Shown: positions 1 through 12,247 of the stretch, one piece after another
Layout: each line of letters opens with the position of its first letter
Position numbering within the stretch: position 1 is the first letter of the stretch
DNA from: Rhopalosiphum padi
Taxonomy: Eukaryota; Arthropoda; Insecta; Hemiptera; Aphididae
Direction of reading: 5' to 3'
Length of the DNA: 64,000 nucleotides
NCBI RefSeq assembly: GCF_020882245.1
Contig: NC_083598.1
Span: forward strand, 26,077,858-26,141,857
Translations under genes and position numbers: made by a program
Notes under the pieces: model-generated
Databases searched by the model: none
Seen by the model: only the letters and a program-made list of their open reading frames with translations
Told to the model about the DNA's origin: nothing

Positions 1-699
1 TTCAATATTCGGCGATAGAACACGATGGTAATGTGCGTGTATTTATAACCTTTCTGTTACAGATGAGATACCGCGATAATACAGAATTATCGTCGGCATA
101 AACAGGAGAGAGGTACGACACGTGGACAGTGTGCTGAACACATTCAATAGTTTTGTAGAAATGTTGATGAATAACGGTGGCCAGTGGCGTATTTAGGATT
201 TCGTCGAGTAGGAGATGTGACTATAATGTTGTCGATGCCAAACGTACCGGCATTTTATTACCTACGGATAAAGTGATAAATAAAAAAAAAAACACGACCA
301 TAATCATATAAATATAAGCCAAGGGAGAGATATAATATTATATTATACATCCCGAATAGTCTTTTATTTTCGTTTTATAATATTTTAAAACCCCAAACGA
401 CTTCAAAATGATAACATATATTGCTCGATGTGTACATGTTTTCACGATAAAACGGCTGAAAATTATATATTATATATCTCCGCGGCGTAAATACGATACC
501 GACTGCGGTGTTAATGGACGTAGCACTACAGATGATGGAAAAGTGAAACAGACGTTTTGAAATTATTCTTTTCGCGAAACACTCGGGTCATCACAACAAC
601 CACAACAACAGCAACGTTAGTAATAAACGACATTTAAGACGACGGTACCTGTATAATATTATTATGGTTGTTTATTTATGGTCCGGTCCGGACACTTAC
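1..699 (-). other. Intron of the 5-HT7-like receptor gene (runs off left edge)
   Basis: This is the 5' part of the intron that follows coding exon 2 on the minus strand. Its GTAAGT donor is at 694-699. The rest is AT-rich with no TM6 or TM7 coding sequence (no CWxP or NPxxY motif in any minus-strand frame by eye), so the acceptor and the final exon or exons lie outside the window. A CAA/CAG-rich stretch sits near 595-616. I see no other gene here. Confidence 0.8.
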
Positions 700-1209
700 C
701 GTGGTCACAGTGCTGGCGCTGCTGCTGGCCCGGTGATCGTGTTGGCCGCGTTCCGGCGCGGCGGCGGCGATTTTCGACTCGACCGGGCCAACGCCGTTCT
801 TGACGCTGATCTCCAGGTAACAGTGGCTGTTCTCCAGGTGGCTCTGTGCCCGCCGCTCCTCCAGCACGATCTTGCGGGCGGCCCGAAAGATCTTGTAGTA
901 CACGGTGATCATGACGGTCAGCGGTATGTAGAACGAGCCCAATGTCGCGTATATCTGGTAACCGAAGTTCTGGCACACGGTGCAGTGCGGCACCCCGTCC
1001 ACGGTCGAGTGCTCGTTGCCCAGTATGAGCACCGGCGGCAGGCTAATGCACGCCGCGCCCAGCCACACCAGCGACACGCACACCAACATCCGGCGGGGCG
1101 TCCGCTTCACGCCGTACTCGAGCGGCTTGGTGATGGCGTAGTACCGGTCCACGCTGATCATGCACAGGTTCAATATGGACGCGGTGCACGACAGCACGTC
1201 GAACGACAC
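700..1209 (-). CDS. 5-HT7: 5-HT7-like serotonin receptor, coding exon 2 (TM3-TM5 and ICL3)
   Basis: The exon encodes residues 116-285 of a class A GPCR, 170 codons in phase 0 at both ends. The acceptor reads TCCCACAG before GTGTCGTTCGAC, and the donor is ACCACG followed by GTAAGT. Visible hallmarks are the amine-binding aspartate D119 (3.32) in SFDVLSCTAS, DRY at 136-138 followed by Y-A-I-T-K-P, W164 (4.50), ECL2 cysteines C191 and C194 as disulphide candidates for C112, a TM5 with A203, T204 and S207 at the 5.42, 5.43 and 5.46 positions, and P211 (5.50). The stretches KPLEYGVKRTPRRM and CISLPPVLILGNEH match what I know of insect 5-HT7 receptors better than 5-HT1 or 5-HT2. By family, the product is a plasma-membrane serotonin receptor coupling to Gs and cAMP. 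The exon ends inside loop 3 in a Ser/Thr-rich tail. TM6-TM7 are missing because the window ends. It is very GC-rich against AT-rich flanks. Confidence 0.9.
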
Positions 1210-3880
1210 CTGTGGGACCACACGCATTCGTTGACATCGTTACAGTGCGCCACCGTCGTCGTACGCATCGATAACGACGACGACGACAACGACGACGACG
1301 ACGATATTATGTTATTATTATGTTTATTTCGTTTAGTTATTCGACGTGTTTACGGACACGCGACCTGGTTTTGCACCTTGGGTTCTATTACCCTCGATAA
1401 TGTTTACCCCCTCCCCTACTATGAATATATTTATTAGAATATTTTGTCGGCCGTTAAAATATCCTATGATAGGATACTGAAGGGGGAGGGTAAAAATTAC
1501 CAAGCGTAAATATTACGCCGGCTCAGCTGGCGATGTGCTAAAGCGATGGCACGAATTTAGATATCGCATTTACAAATCGACGAATTGCACGAAACCGTTC
1601 GCGAAATTAATCGTACAACTGTTAAGTGGCACGAACGAGACACATAAACCGACCAACGGATTAATTGCACATATTATTATTATGATGGGTGGGTGGGTGG
1701 TGGGTGGATGTATATAATATCACGGTGTTGTTCGTTAGTCTATTACGAAGATGATAATATCATACATAGATAATATGTTGTATCGAATATATAGTGTTGG
1801 CGTGGTGCACAGAATAATCTATTTCAGTATATGCACTCATAATAAAAAAAAAATCTAATCTTTGAAAGTATATTTTCTGCTATTTTCATCTTAATCGTTA
1901 TTTCAATAAAACATCTTTTTACGTGCATTTTTCATTTTATATATAAAAAATTAAAATCAGAATATTTCCGGAGTACTATGTTATATACATATCATATATC
2001 AAACATGTGATTAATTAGTTATATTATAACTTCATAATTATTAGACGAGTGAAATAGAGTTCTGATAACAATTTAAAAAAAAACCCTGACCTACAACAAG
2101 TTACACTAAATTATAAACTACTTATTATGTTTTATAAAAACACTAATATTTTTTAAAAAAATAAGACTTTATTTATAGTCATTAAATATTTGAATCAGAT
2201 TCAATTTTGATTAATAACTTGTACATTTTTAAATGTATAAGTAAAAATAGAAATGTGTGACATTTTTTTAACATGTAACTTATTAAAATTAAATTGTATT
2301 GGACATTTGTAAGGCTTTACGCGTTATTTTATTTAATTATTTCAAGTGCTATGCATATGATTGTATATAATTTTAGATGTTAGACGAGAATTAAATATAA
2401 TTTTGTTAAACTTTGAGGTAGGTGTTATTAAATAGTCATAATACTTTAATTCGATTATATGTTAAAAAAACAATATAGCTTGTATTATTTGTATGAATTT
2501 TCTAAAATAAATCGCATTGATGAATATAACACGATCACGATTTCAACCGATATTTAATAAGTTTCAAAAGTTAAAATTAAAAAAAAAAATAGATACATTT
2601 TAGGTTTGTTTAATTTGGTTGATTTTATATTTTTTTAGAAAACAGTAAAATTATAATAAAATACACAGTACACACTTTAACAGGCAACAGCAACTACTGT
2701 AAATCAGAGTTAAAAAGATTCTATTGTTAATTTATAATATTAAAATGTCGGATATAATTTTACTTTGTCCATTGTATTCCTTGATATATATTTTTTGTAA
2801 CGTATGTGTCGTAGAACTGTGTGCATAATATGAATCAATAAGCAAGTGATTTATTGTAACGAGTTTTGGAATTGTATCTAATAAAAATGTGCTTCCTTGT
2901 ATAATATATTATTCGAACTGTAAAGAATACACGAGTATTAAACGCAAATAACATACTATTAAAATGACAAAATGTTTACTTTTATTACTGTTTAATTTCA
3001 AAGTTAAATGGCATCACAGCGAGTAAGGCATATCATTATATATTGCCATTGTGAATGTACTATGTTATAAGTACCTACTGTTCACATAATTGCCAACCAG
3101 TTTATACTTAGCGTTTGCCCTCTTCCCCACAAATAATTGCTTAGTTTTTTATTTTATTACCAAACGTTTGACTTTATGTCTGACAGAAAACGTCGTTTAT
3201 TATTAGAATTTTAAATTATTAGTATGTACTTTCAACTGTACTAATTTCGTCAAGGACCGGTGCTCTATTCATTAATGGCCAACACTATTTTGAGTATTAC
3301 ATCCAAATTTAAAGTTTACGAATGATTATACTATGTTATTACGTTTAAAATGTTCGGTTGTTATGCATCAAAATCCTGGAAAAAAAATGTTCTGCTCCGA
3401 AAAATAATAAATTAAAAACGTATTTTATCGTTTAAAAAAGAGTAAAATGTATAATTTCCTTCGTAAGAAATAAAAACAAATACATTTAACGATTAAACGA
3501 TACCGCAGTGTTTAGTGATAACTACTTTTCGCCTAATGTGTTCATACGATTTATTACCGCAATATTATTATAACGGGAGTAGATCGTTTGAGCGAGTGCA
3601 TAATATTGAAAAAAAACCACCTTTTGAGCGAAAAAGTAGGTTTATAGGCGAATTCGCGATGGACTTCGACTTTGAAAACTTCATAACGGTATATGGTTAG
3701 GGGTAGTGGTAATAATATGCCGTAATCGAGTGACGCGCAGTGACGAATTATTAAAAAAAAAAAATCGAACGATGCGCGCGTGAAAGCCTATAACACGCCG
3801 TGTATCACTCGCTCAAACGACCGCCGCCCGCTTGACGGGAGTGATATATCACTGCCATCACAATACAGTCGCGCACGTAC
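1210..3880 (-). other. Phase-0 intron between coding exons 1 and 2
   Basis: This 2671-bp intron has minus-strand donor GTACGT (3875-3880) right after CTA TGG and acceptor AG at 1210-1211. Removing it joins C-D-L-W to V-S-F-D, the continuous TM3 sequence expected for the family. The body is AT-rich with no conserved ORF. The acceptor-proximal part (about 1212-1310) is GC-richer and contains a GAC-type trinucleotide repeat. Confidence 0.9.
1273..1304. repeat. (CGA)n trinucleotide microsatellite
   Basis: A run of ACG/CGA units with one interruption, inside the receptor intron about 65 bp upstream of the exon 2 acceptor. In one plus-strand frame it reads as an Asp-rich tract, but that frame is antisense to the receptor and has no support as a gene. 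Confidence 0.85.
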
Positions 3881-4225
3881 CCATAGGTCGCACATGAACG
3901 TGCCGAACGGCCATTTGCCGAGGACCAGGTAGAGCAGGGCCATGGGCATGACGAGCAGGGCCACGCACAGGTCGGACACGGCCAGCGACACGAGCAGGTA
4001 GTTGCACGGGCGCCGGAGCTTGCGGACCAGACACACGGCGATGCAGACGAGCACGTTGCCGACGATCGTCACCACGATGACCAGGAACAGCACGGAGCCG
4101 ATGGTGAACGCTTCCAGCGCCGTGTACGTTGACGGCGGCCCGGCGGCGGTGGTCGCGTTCTTCGGCCACGACACCACTGTCTCGTTGTGCTCGTACACTG
4201 CGGCCGTGACGTTGACGCCGTCCAT
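3881..4225 (-). CDS. 5-HT7: 5-HT7-like serotonin receptor, coding exon 1 (N-terminus, TM1, TM2, start of TM3)
   Basis: The exon encodes residues 1-115. The start is ATG at 4225. An in-frame TAA lies directly upstream (TAAATG), so the protein cannot extend further in this exon. The N-terminus is extracellular with three N-glycosylation sequons (N5-V-T, N14-E-T, N23-A-T) and no obvious signal peptide. TM1 spans about 40-66 with the G56-N57 pair (N1.50). ICL1 is RKLRRPCNY. TM2 spans about 76-99 with S-L-A-V-S-D85-L (D2.50) and V-M-P-M. C112 (3.25) is the conserved disulphide cysteine, and W115 ends the exon at a GTACGT donor. The N-terminal domain of about 39 residues is short. Reading past the donor gives an open tail to about 3788, which is intron. 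The family role is ligand-binding serotonin receptor at the cell surface. The exon is GC-rich like exon 2. Confidence 0.9.
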
Positions 4226-4258
4226 TTAAACGACATCCGGGTACGCCGACCCGAGCAT
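4226..4258 (-). other. Upstream ORF of 10 codons ending directly at the receptor start codon
   Basis: The minus strand reads ATG CTC GGG TCG GCG TAC CCG GAT GTC GTT TAA. The stop is followed with no gap by the receptor ATG, in the same frame. Translation of this ORF would end at the receptor start, an arrangement able to affect initiation there. The ORF is directly visible; that it is translated is an inference. Confidence 0.55.
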
Positions 4259-4385
4259 AACCGGCCGGCCACTCAGGTCACGCTGGCGGTCGCCGTCATC
4301 GCCGCATTGCCGTCCGTCACGCCGGCTGCATGATGATGATAGTATATTCACCCGGCACCGCCTCCAAATGACAGTGCGCCCTGAC
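4226..4385 (-). promoter_or_regulatory. Probable 5' leader of the receptor mRNA with five upstream ATGs
   Basis: This GC-rich segment continues coding exon 1 upstream and ends where composition drops sharply to AT-rich. On the minus strand there is a plausible acceptor, TTGATTGCAG before GTCAGG, with a CTAAC branch-point-like motif 20-30 nt upstream. Five ATGs precede the receptor start: at 4331 (4 codons), 4307 (3 codons), 4299 (8 codons), 4258 (10 codons, its TAA abutting the main ATG) and 4236 (another frame, running to 4069 through the receptor start). The main ATG context (TTTAAATGG) lacks a purine at -3. That it is transcribed is inferred from composition and the splice site. Confidence 0.6.
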
Positions 4386-5150
4386 CTGCAATCAACCGTA
4401 TATTACACGCGTTAGTGGCGACATGTTTGCGGAGGAATTATTCGTGAACTGCGAATGGACAAGACTCAAAAATCTTTGATTGTTGCTTTTTTGATTTCGT
4501 CCTGATCGGGGGACCTGCACACTATATAGTAGTACGACACTGTCTTACGTCCGCGTGACGACTGAGGATCACTAAAGTCGCACCGTTAATGAGTAATAAT
4601 GTCAATAATAGGGATATATATTATTAATGTCATGCCGTTGCATCGGTGCAGATTTGGGATAAGTCAACATTACCGCTGTACTATATAACATTTACCTAAT
4701 AAACGCACACTACAGCAGAGCTTGCAGCGACATCGAGAGTGTGTCGATAAGTTTTACTTGGTGCGTATAGACGAATTTAAATACTTAAACAGTGTAGAAA
4801 CCGATCTACAGGAAATAGTCATAAGGATACTATTTACGGATATATATTTATATATTAAATATTAAAAATCTCAAAGTCAATAATTTTTATTATCAAGTAT
4901 TATTTTAAACAAACACTACGTATAGTAGTGATTCGACTGAAAAACGGTTATCTTATAGAATAATGTACAATCACGCCTCGGAATTTCGTATTGATTTAGA
5001 TTTACAGAGATGAGAAAACTTCAAAATTAAGAACCAAACGGCGAAGATACATTCAATTTATAGGTTACATTTTTAAGAAACATATTATTATTCTTTTGTT
5101 TGGATATAAATACAATGTAATCAGATAAATATCTGTTAGTTATTAGTTCT
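4386..5150. other. Non-coding flank of the receptor leader; possible proximal alternative exon
   Basis: No conserved ORF is present. The part at about 4500-4760 is less AT-rich than its surroundings. On the minus strand it contains a donor-like GTAAGA (4543-4548) preceded by a GC-rich stretch, which could mark a proximal alternative leader exon. The remainder is AT-rich. Confidence 0.35.
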
Positions 5151-5177
5151 TGATGACTGTAAGCATATTTTAGTATG

Positions 5178-5270
5178 TCTACGCGGATCAATAACAAATA
5201 ACACTGTTGTACATTTATAAAGTAAAATGTTTAATAACCTAATTATTTATATCATATTATCGTTTATCAG
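5178..5270. repeat. Decayed relative of the MITE at 13792-13985
   Basis: About 93 bp align collinearly with 13845-13940, sharing words such as AATAACAAATAA, TGTACATTTATAA, TTTAATAACCT and TTTATCAGT with scattered substitutions. The terminal inverted repeats of the other copy are not recognisable here, so this is a truncated or older copy. Confidence 0.6.
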
Positions 5271-5378
5271 TAATAACCGTTTTAAAATGTATTTAACACT
5301 CGTATATTATTAGAGCTGAATGATGTATACTGTATGGTATACATACTATTATTATCTAAGCTAACAGTAAATTTGTGT

Positions 5379-6249
5379 ATATATGTTACGGGTAATGTTA
5401 ACATTTGGATAATGTCGACATTATCCGGCTAATGTCAACATAGTGTTAACCTTAACCAGTTAATATTGGATAATGTTAAAAGTTGTATATTAATTAGACT
5501 ATAGAGTTTTTATTAGCATTCTATACAATAATAAAGCATCGGACATCCAGAGTATAATATCTTATCTTGACCTTGTAACCGAGTTAGTCAGTTATCTTAC
5601 CGATTAAGTGAACAATATATCGATTTTTGGGTTTAATATTTGTACCACCACGATCCTACGTAGGGCGGTTGGCCTAGGATGGCAAGCTAAGAAAACCCAG
5701 AGTGTAATATATATTAAACTATCGTACAAGGAGCGGGTGTCCAATATTATAATGAACAAAACCTTCTTTTATATGCACCGTCGTGCTACAAGTATATAGC
5801 ATTTGCAATAAAACAATAAACATACGTCAACACAAAGGTTAAAACATTAGCATTTTAATTCTAAAGGTACATAAAATAATATTTTAAGAAATAATTTATA
5901 TTATAAAATGAAATTCAATATTGTATCATTAGTAGGTTAGATTATTAAAAATAGAAAATAAACTCATATTAATAATATTATGTATTTTATGGTAATTACT
6001 AATTTATTGTATGTTAAATATATTTAATATTTTTAATGATTTACAATGATTTTATCTCATGTATGTTATATTTTTATGGTTGTTAAGACATTATTCAAAA
6101 GCTAATATCATATTTTCCGGTTAATGTTAACATTAGCCAACATTTAATAATATTCATGGCGGGTAATGATAACAGTTGGCTAATGTCGACTTTAGCCGGA
6201 TAATGTCGACATTATCCAAATGGTTAACATTACCCGTAACATATATATT
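5379..6249. mobile_element. Palindrome-rich inverted-repeat element (MITE-like, about 0.87 kb)
   Basis: The ends are inverted repeats. The left end reads TATATGTTACGGGTAATGTT and the right end is its reverse complement with few changes; similarity runs for roughly 60-70 bp inward. Each arm is built from short palindromes: the perfect 20-mer GGATAATGTCGACATTATCC occurs at 5407-5426 and again at 6198-6217, and related units lie at 5394-5405, 6119-6138 and 6178-6197. TA-rich flanks would allow a TA target duplication, but I cannot fix the exact boundary. The interior (about 5490-6100) has no transposase-like ORF, so it is probably non-autonomous. Confidence 0.75.
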
Positions 6250-9200
6250 GTATATCACGCATTAAGAATATACATGACAATATATTATATTATATTCATA
6301 TAATATATCAAGTACAGATTACGTAGATGGCTCAAAAATCTAAGTACATAATATATTTAAATTAACAAAATATTTGTTTATCATAACTCAATTAAATAAA
6401 ATCTATTATTATTTATGTTTTTTGAAATTATATTAGGTAATAAGTTCCGTTCGTAAGATATAATAATATTTAAAAACAAACATCAGATACAATGTTTATT
6501 ACAGCCACAAAATGGCAAGACAATAATTTTCTTTTTTTTAAATATTTTTATTTTAATTTTATTAAAATATTCAACAACCTATACATTACTTTGTACAATA
6601 AGTCGAAATGATACATAAATCAACATTTTTTTACTAAAAAAAAAAAAGTCACGCGAAATCGACTGAAGGTTTTAGTGTTTAAACACAACTTCCTGAATTC
6701 TATATAATGTCTAAAAAATGAAGCATTATTATGTGTGTTCTTTTAATATTACGAAAAATCACGTTAAACCTGTCACTAATACCACCTGAATCGGTTAATT
6801 AAGATATTTTATTAAAACAGATTTTTATAATATCCAAACTAAAATCTAAAGGAATAAATAATGAAGGGTGACTTTGATAAAAATACATTAATTAAGATTA
6901 ATATAAGATCAACATTAATCGCATCTTTTAGTTAATTGAAATTACATTACGTTTATTATTTTGCACGGTAAGTTGTTAGTAAATGTATTTAATAATATCA
7001 ATAATATCTAAAAATGCATAGGTACTATACTAATGAATTGCCCTCTTCTTCAATTCTTCGTATATAAATATTTTCATTATTTATCTAATTTACCTATTGT
7101 GCTATTATAAGAATAGAGGGAAATTTTTTTTTTTTTATAAATATAATAAAAATATATCTTAAAATAAATGTAAGCCATATAATGTTATCCTGCTGGAAGA
7201 AGTGATGCTCCTTTAAATAAAGTTGTATGTAAAAATATTTAGCATTTGGTTTTTTTCTATTAAACAACTAAACACACTATCAATGGCATCTTACAGTTAG
7301 AGATAAGTCTTCGAGTAGGTGGTAGATTTTACGTAAAATATATAAAGAAATACAACTCAATTACACACTGCCATAGTAAGTATTTGTCTTGTCATGGTTA
7401 AAAGCCTCATATGCCATTTTGGCAAGATCCTTTAAATTTACTTATAAAAAAAATATATATATTATACAATTTAAGTTAAAGGTTTTATACGTTATATTTC
7501 TACAAAGGCTTAAGAGTAATTATACGGGAATTTTTATTACGTTAAATATAGTTACAATTGTTTTAAATGTTTAAATTATTTTATATGTATATTATGATTA
7601 ATTATATAAACACTGTATAAAATAATCTTTTTTTTACGTACTAATTGAATAAGGTATATAGAACAGTAGAAATATTATTTTTTTCTAAGTAAAAAAAAAA
7701 ACAAAATTATAGTAATTTAATTTAATTTATTGGTAAAATACATAATTTGTAAAATTCTGTATACATTTATTAAAATATTTTTTAAACTGCCTGGTACACA
7801 GTACTACAATAGTAATAAGTCTTTGTAAAACTAATAACTTTAACATTTAATTCAAACTTTAACGCTATTAGGTATTAGATTAAATAAACGTTTTTTTATA
7901 AAATTAAAAGGTACATAATATATTTACTGATTTTTACAAAATTGCATATTTTAAAAGTATTGTATATTCATCAATAGTATTATGTGCATGTATTATAAAA
8001 ATAAAGGACACGAAAAAATAAATCTTGTTAGCTATCTTTTATCGGATGATCTGAATATTAAATAATTTGTAAGTATATAAAATAAATTATGCTTCTTTGG
8101 TAAAAACATTCAAAAATAGATCTTTACCTGACACTAGACTAAAGGTTATACCAATTAATTTAAAATATTCCAAGAGTCTGTCTAGTATTTTAGTTAAAAC
8201 ATAATTTATATCATAAATAAATATCTACCTAAACTTTCAATAGTGTGACACAAATCTAAGAACTCATTAAATCGGATAATATGGGTTAACGAGTTTGAAA
8301 TCATAGTATGAACTTAGATAACAAAAACTCTTCTGGAGCATATATATGTCTTACATTATACAATAAAACATATTATAATTACTAAATCAATCTCTGAGTA
8401 CATTGACAACGAACAAAATATTTGGGTTAATTACAATTTTAAAATCAATGAATGAGGTACTATAGTTATTTCGCGTACTAAAAACTTCTATGTCCGTACT
8501 TTCAAAAGAAAACCAAACAATTTCTTTGATGGTAGAAATAATTTGATTTTGTAACGTATGACCTTACCAAGTCGAAGTTTTAAGATAATATGCAATGTAC
8601 CATAACAAATATATTAAACAGAAAACGATTTATACTGTGCTAAAAAAAGCTAAGAAATGTCATTATACACCACAAGCATATTATAAATATTTATTTCACA
8701 ATACAGTAAAGCATTCAAAAAAAAAAAAAAAAAATATAAAATTAGTAATGCAAGTTCGAAATAATGTTTTATAAACGTATATTATTTATTTAGTTTATCC
8801 GAATAAAACAATATATTTTTATTGTATTAGCTAGAAAATTAATTCCATATTTTTATAAAGTGATAAGTATTATTAATTATAATCATTCTATTTTTAATTT
8901 ATTTAATTTCAAATTAATTTATATATTTTGATTTACTTGAATAAAAATATTAATTGAATATTTTTTTTATATATTTAAATGTAGTTATTTAGAAAATAAT
9001 TTAAGTGATTTATTATCAAATTTAACTGATATTTGATAAATTAGTTTTTATATTTTAAAATCGAAAATGCATTCTGAAAAATATAAGATTACTGTAATAA
9101 TAAATTTAAGTAAAAATCGAATAGTTTTTATAAATCAGATATTATAAACATTAAAATATAGATCTCAAAACAATTCTACGTGACATTAAAACACTCGTAC

Positions 9201-11989
9201 ATGAAACATAAAAAATAAAACTATTCTTCGTTTTTTAAATTAAACCACGTTGTCGTCAATTTACAAAAAATGTATATATTTGAATATAAACTGCTATAAA
9301 TATACATGAAGAATATTTTTCAATAATTTTATTTATGAAATGACTGTATTAAACTATATTTTAAAGTTAATATTGTTTTGTTATAAATGCAAACATAATA
9401 TTATTTTTTTAATTAAAGTGTCTATACCTAAATCATAATGATACGATGTTTTATTAATTATATATTTAAAGTACGATTAGATATATCATATGAACCGCAA
9501 CTGTTATTATTTAAATAGTTTTTAAAATTGACATCTATGTTACATCAATTGCTTATAAAACAGTCAGATTTAGATAAGTTAATATTTTGACGATTATGAA
9601 TTATATTATAAAACATGTTTAATTTTATTAATAAAATCGTACGATGCACAATTAAATAAGGAAATAAATATTATTATTGTTTTCACATAATCGACAATAT
9701 AACATTTGAAATAGAAGGTTAGTACATTTTACCGATGTTTATACTATGTATATATATTTTTTTACTGTTGTTAAAATTGAGTAAATTTATATTTTAAATG
9801 TTTCTTGTTGCGTTGCGTAATAACTTTTACTACTATATCATGAAGTGTATACTGTATTTATACATTTGTTAATGGTTTTCTGTAAACCGATTTAGGAATA
9901 GGCCGTAAAAATAGAAAAAATAAATTATAGACCTACTTTTATAAAAGTATTCAAGAGGTGTATAATTAAACATTTAACAGGTAAATGTTATATACATATT
10001 TATATAAACTTGATGCGCCTGAAGCATAGTTTATTCATTTACGAATATACCTCTGAATTTTTAACCTTAAAAAAACTTTAATGTTATAAATATGATAACT
10101 ATATACATAGCATAAATTGGAGTAAAAAGTAAAAAATCCTTCTAAAATTTTTTTTTTTGAATTCTTGATCTTTTAACAAAAAACTTCTATTTGGCATTGT
10201 ATTTGTTTTTACTTATTTAAAATTCTTTTAACTTTAAGTAATTTTTAAATAAATATTTTAACAGCAAAAGTTATGATCAAAATATTATTATTTATCTTAA
10301 ATTATTATTACGATTCTACACAAATAGACATAAAATATAAGTTGTTGCTGCGTTCTCAAAAGTACCCATATTGCCTATTCAAAGCGCCGTGTTACTTTTT
10401 ATATGATATAAATACATAACATTATGCCGAAGTACAATATTATTATTAAAAAATATACGCTATTGTAATAATTTTAATTGAAATTATATCGTAATAAATG
10501 ATAACATTAATTTTTATACAAATTTATAAATAGATATTTTAATGGTGAAAAATAATTTAAAAATAAATATTAACTAGAGAACCGGACTTAATTTTATTTA
10601 ACTTTATATGTATATACGTATACTTTTTTAAATATATTTTTCTAAAAGAATTATTAATTAAAAGATTTTTCTTGTAATATAAACCAAATGTTGATGTTTC
10701 AGAGTTTTTGACATCAATTTTTATAACCAATTTATAAGGTATTTTACAAAAGGTGAAATTTAACTAGATAAGTAGTCACTGGTAAATTTAAATTTAGATG
10801 GTATATTAAATATTTATAACCCGCAATTGCATTACTGTAATTCTCCTGAATTTAACCATATGGGAAATATTTTTAATATTAATTTATTTAAAATAAAAAA
10901 AAAAACAAATTTCTACTACTCATTTGTATCGAATCAATAATAATTATCAAAATATATCTGCAATATTTTATCAATATGGATAATATTTGTCCGTTTTTTT
11001 TTATCATAAATAATTCAATGGTAATGTAATTATAATTTTGAAATCAATTCTTCATGGTTATAAACGTAACAATTAAGAACTGATTTAATTCATTTCGATT
11101 AGTTCTTTATGACATTTTCCTCAATGATAATAAACACAAATTTCATACATCAATAACAATAAAATGAATTGATTTCCCAACAGATTTTTAAATTGAGCTA
11201 TAAATAAATTGCTAATGGTTTTCTTAGTATAATCTAAAACAATAAACATAATAATTCGTTGAAATATCGTCAATAGAAATTAAAACAAAATATATATTGA
11301 ATATATTTTATAAATTATGCGTGAAAAATGCCTTGTGCATTTGTAATTGTCAAACGACGGTTGTGCGCTGATTTGTCCAATAACTGATGTAATAATAATA
11401 ATCGAGGTTATGTTTAAAATTAAATGATTAAATAATTAAAACAAATGGTCATGTGATTTAAAAAAATAAATAAAAATAAAATACTTTATATATAGAAAAT
11501 ATGACTTCTTAAAAATTGTAATTGACAATTGACATATGTATAAATAAAGAATTCCTAATTACTAAAATGTATTATTTACAATAACTACTATTCTCGATAA
11601 TTAGATTTATTAGGTTTAATTGTTAGTATTAAAATTCAGAATTTTATGACATGAAAATGTTTTCTGAATAATGTGTTATTCCTATAAATATTTGTACTAG
11701 ACTAAATATTAAATAATATTATGTTCGTATATTTTATTTTTTATGATATTTTAATTTCTCAGAAATTAGTCTTTTAAATTTCAATTTAGAATCATAGAAA
11801 CTATGTACAACAAATCAACTGTTCAAGATTTTCCTGTTACCATCTCATTGATTATCATTTTAAAACAAGAAGTTTATACCACCACAAGACTTCATATACG
11901 TAGGGTATATAACATTAAATGTTTAAAAAATTAATTTTTTATCTTTTTATACATTTTAATAATAGTTATTTCTTTTTTTTTTACACACA
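6250..11989. other. AT-rich non-coding DNA
   Basis: I see no conserved ORF, RNA gene or clear repeat family. There are many homopolymer A/T runs, including a long poly-A at about 8719-8736, and short hairpin-prone stretches such as the TTATCAAAT / ATTTGATAA pair near 9015-9041. Confidence 0.6.
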
Positions 11990-12216
11990 TAAAAATTACA
12001 GTGAGATCCGATTGGTCAATTGAAATTTACGAATTATCTCTATCATTGTATTGCGATGGTTACAGAATCTACAGTTAATTGAAAACCATCGTCCAAAACC
12101 AAGTTCTTGTCGCACTCAAGCGAAATTATATCGTTGTCGTTTTCATCACGAGCTTACGTTTTTTTCGAAACTAAACGCGTCGCCTTAATGCTATCGCGTC
12201 TCTACAAAAACAATTA

Positions 12217-12247
<31 letters not shown>

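Noticed and set aside
664..1437. A 257-codon open frame on the plus strand
   Set aside because: It is antisense to receptor exon 2, runs across a splice junction and a CGA microsatellite (giving an Asp-rich tract), and has no family features. GC-rich codon use on the other strand explains it.
3788..3880. Continuation of the receptor exon 1 frame to a stop at 3788
   Set aside because: The residues after W115 (V-R-A-R-L-Y-C-D) do not fit TM3. GTACGT at 3875-3880 is a donor and the true TM3 resumes in exon 2.
4002..4229. Plus-strand open frame over exon 1
   Set aside because: Antisense shadow of the GC-rich receptor exon.
5608..5799. Open frame inside the inverted-repeat element
   Set aside because: No transposase motifs and short; more likely chance.
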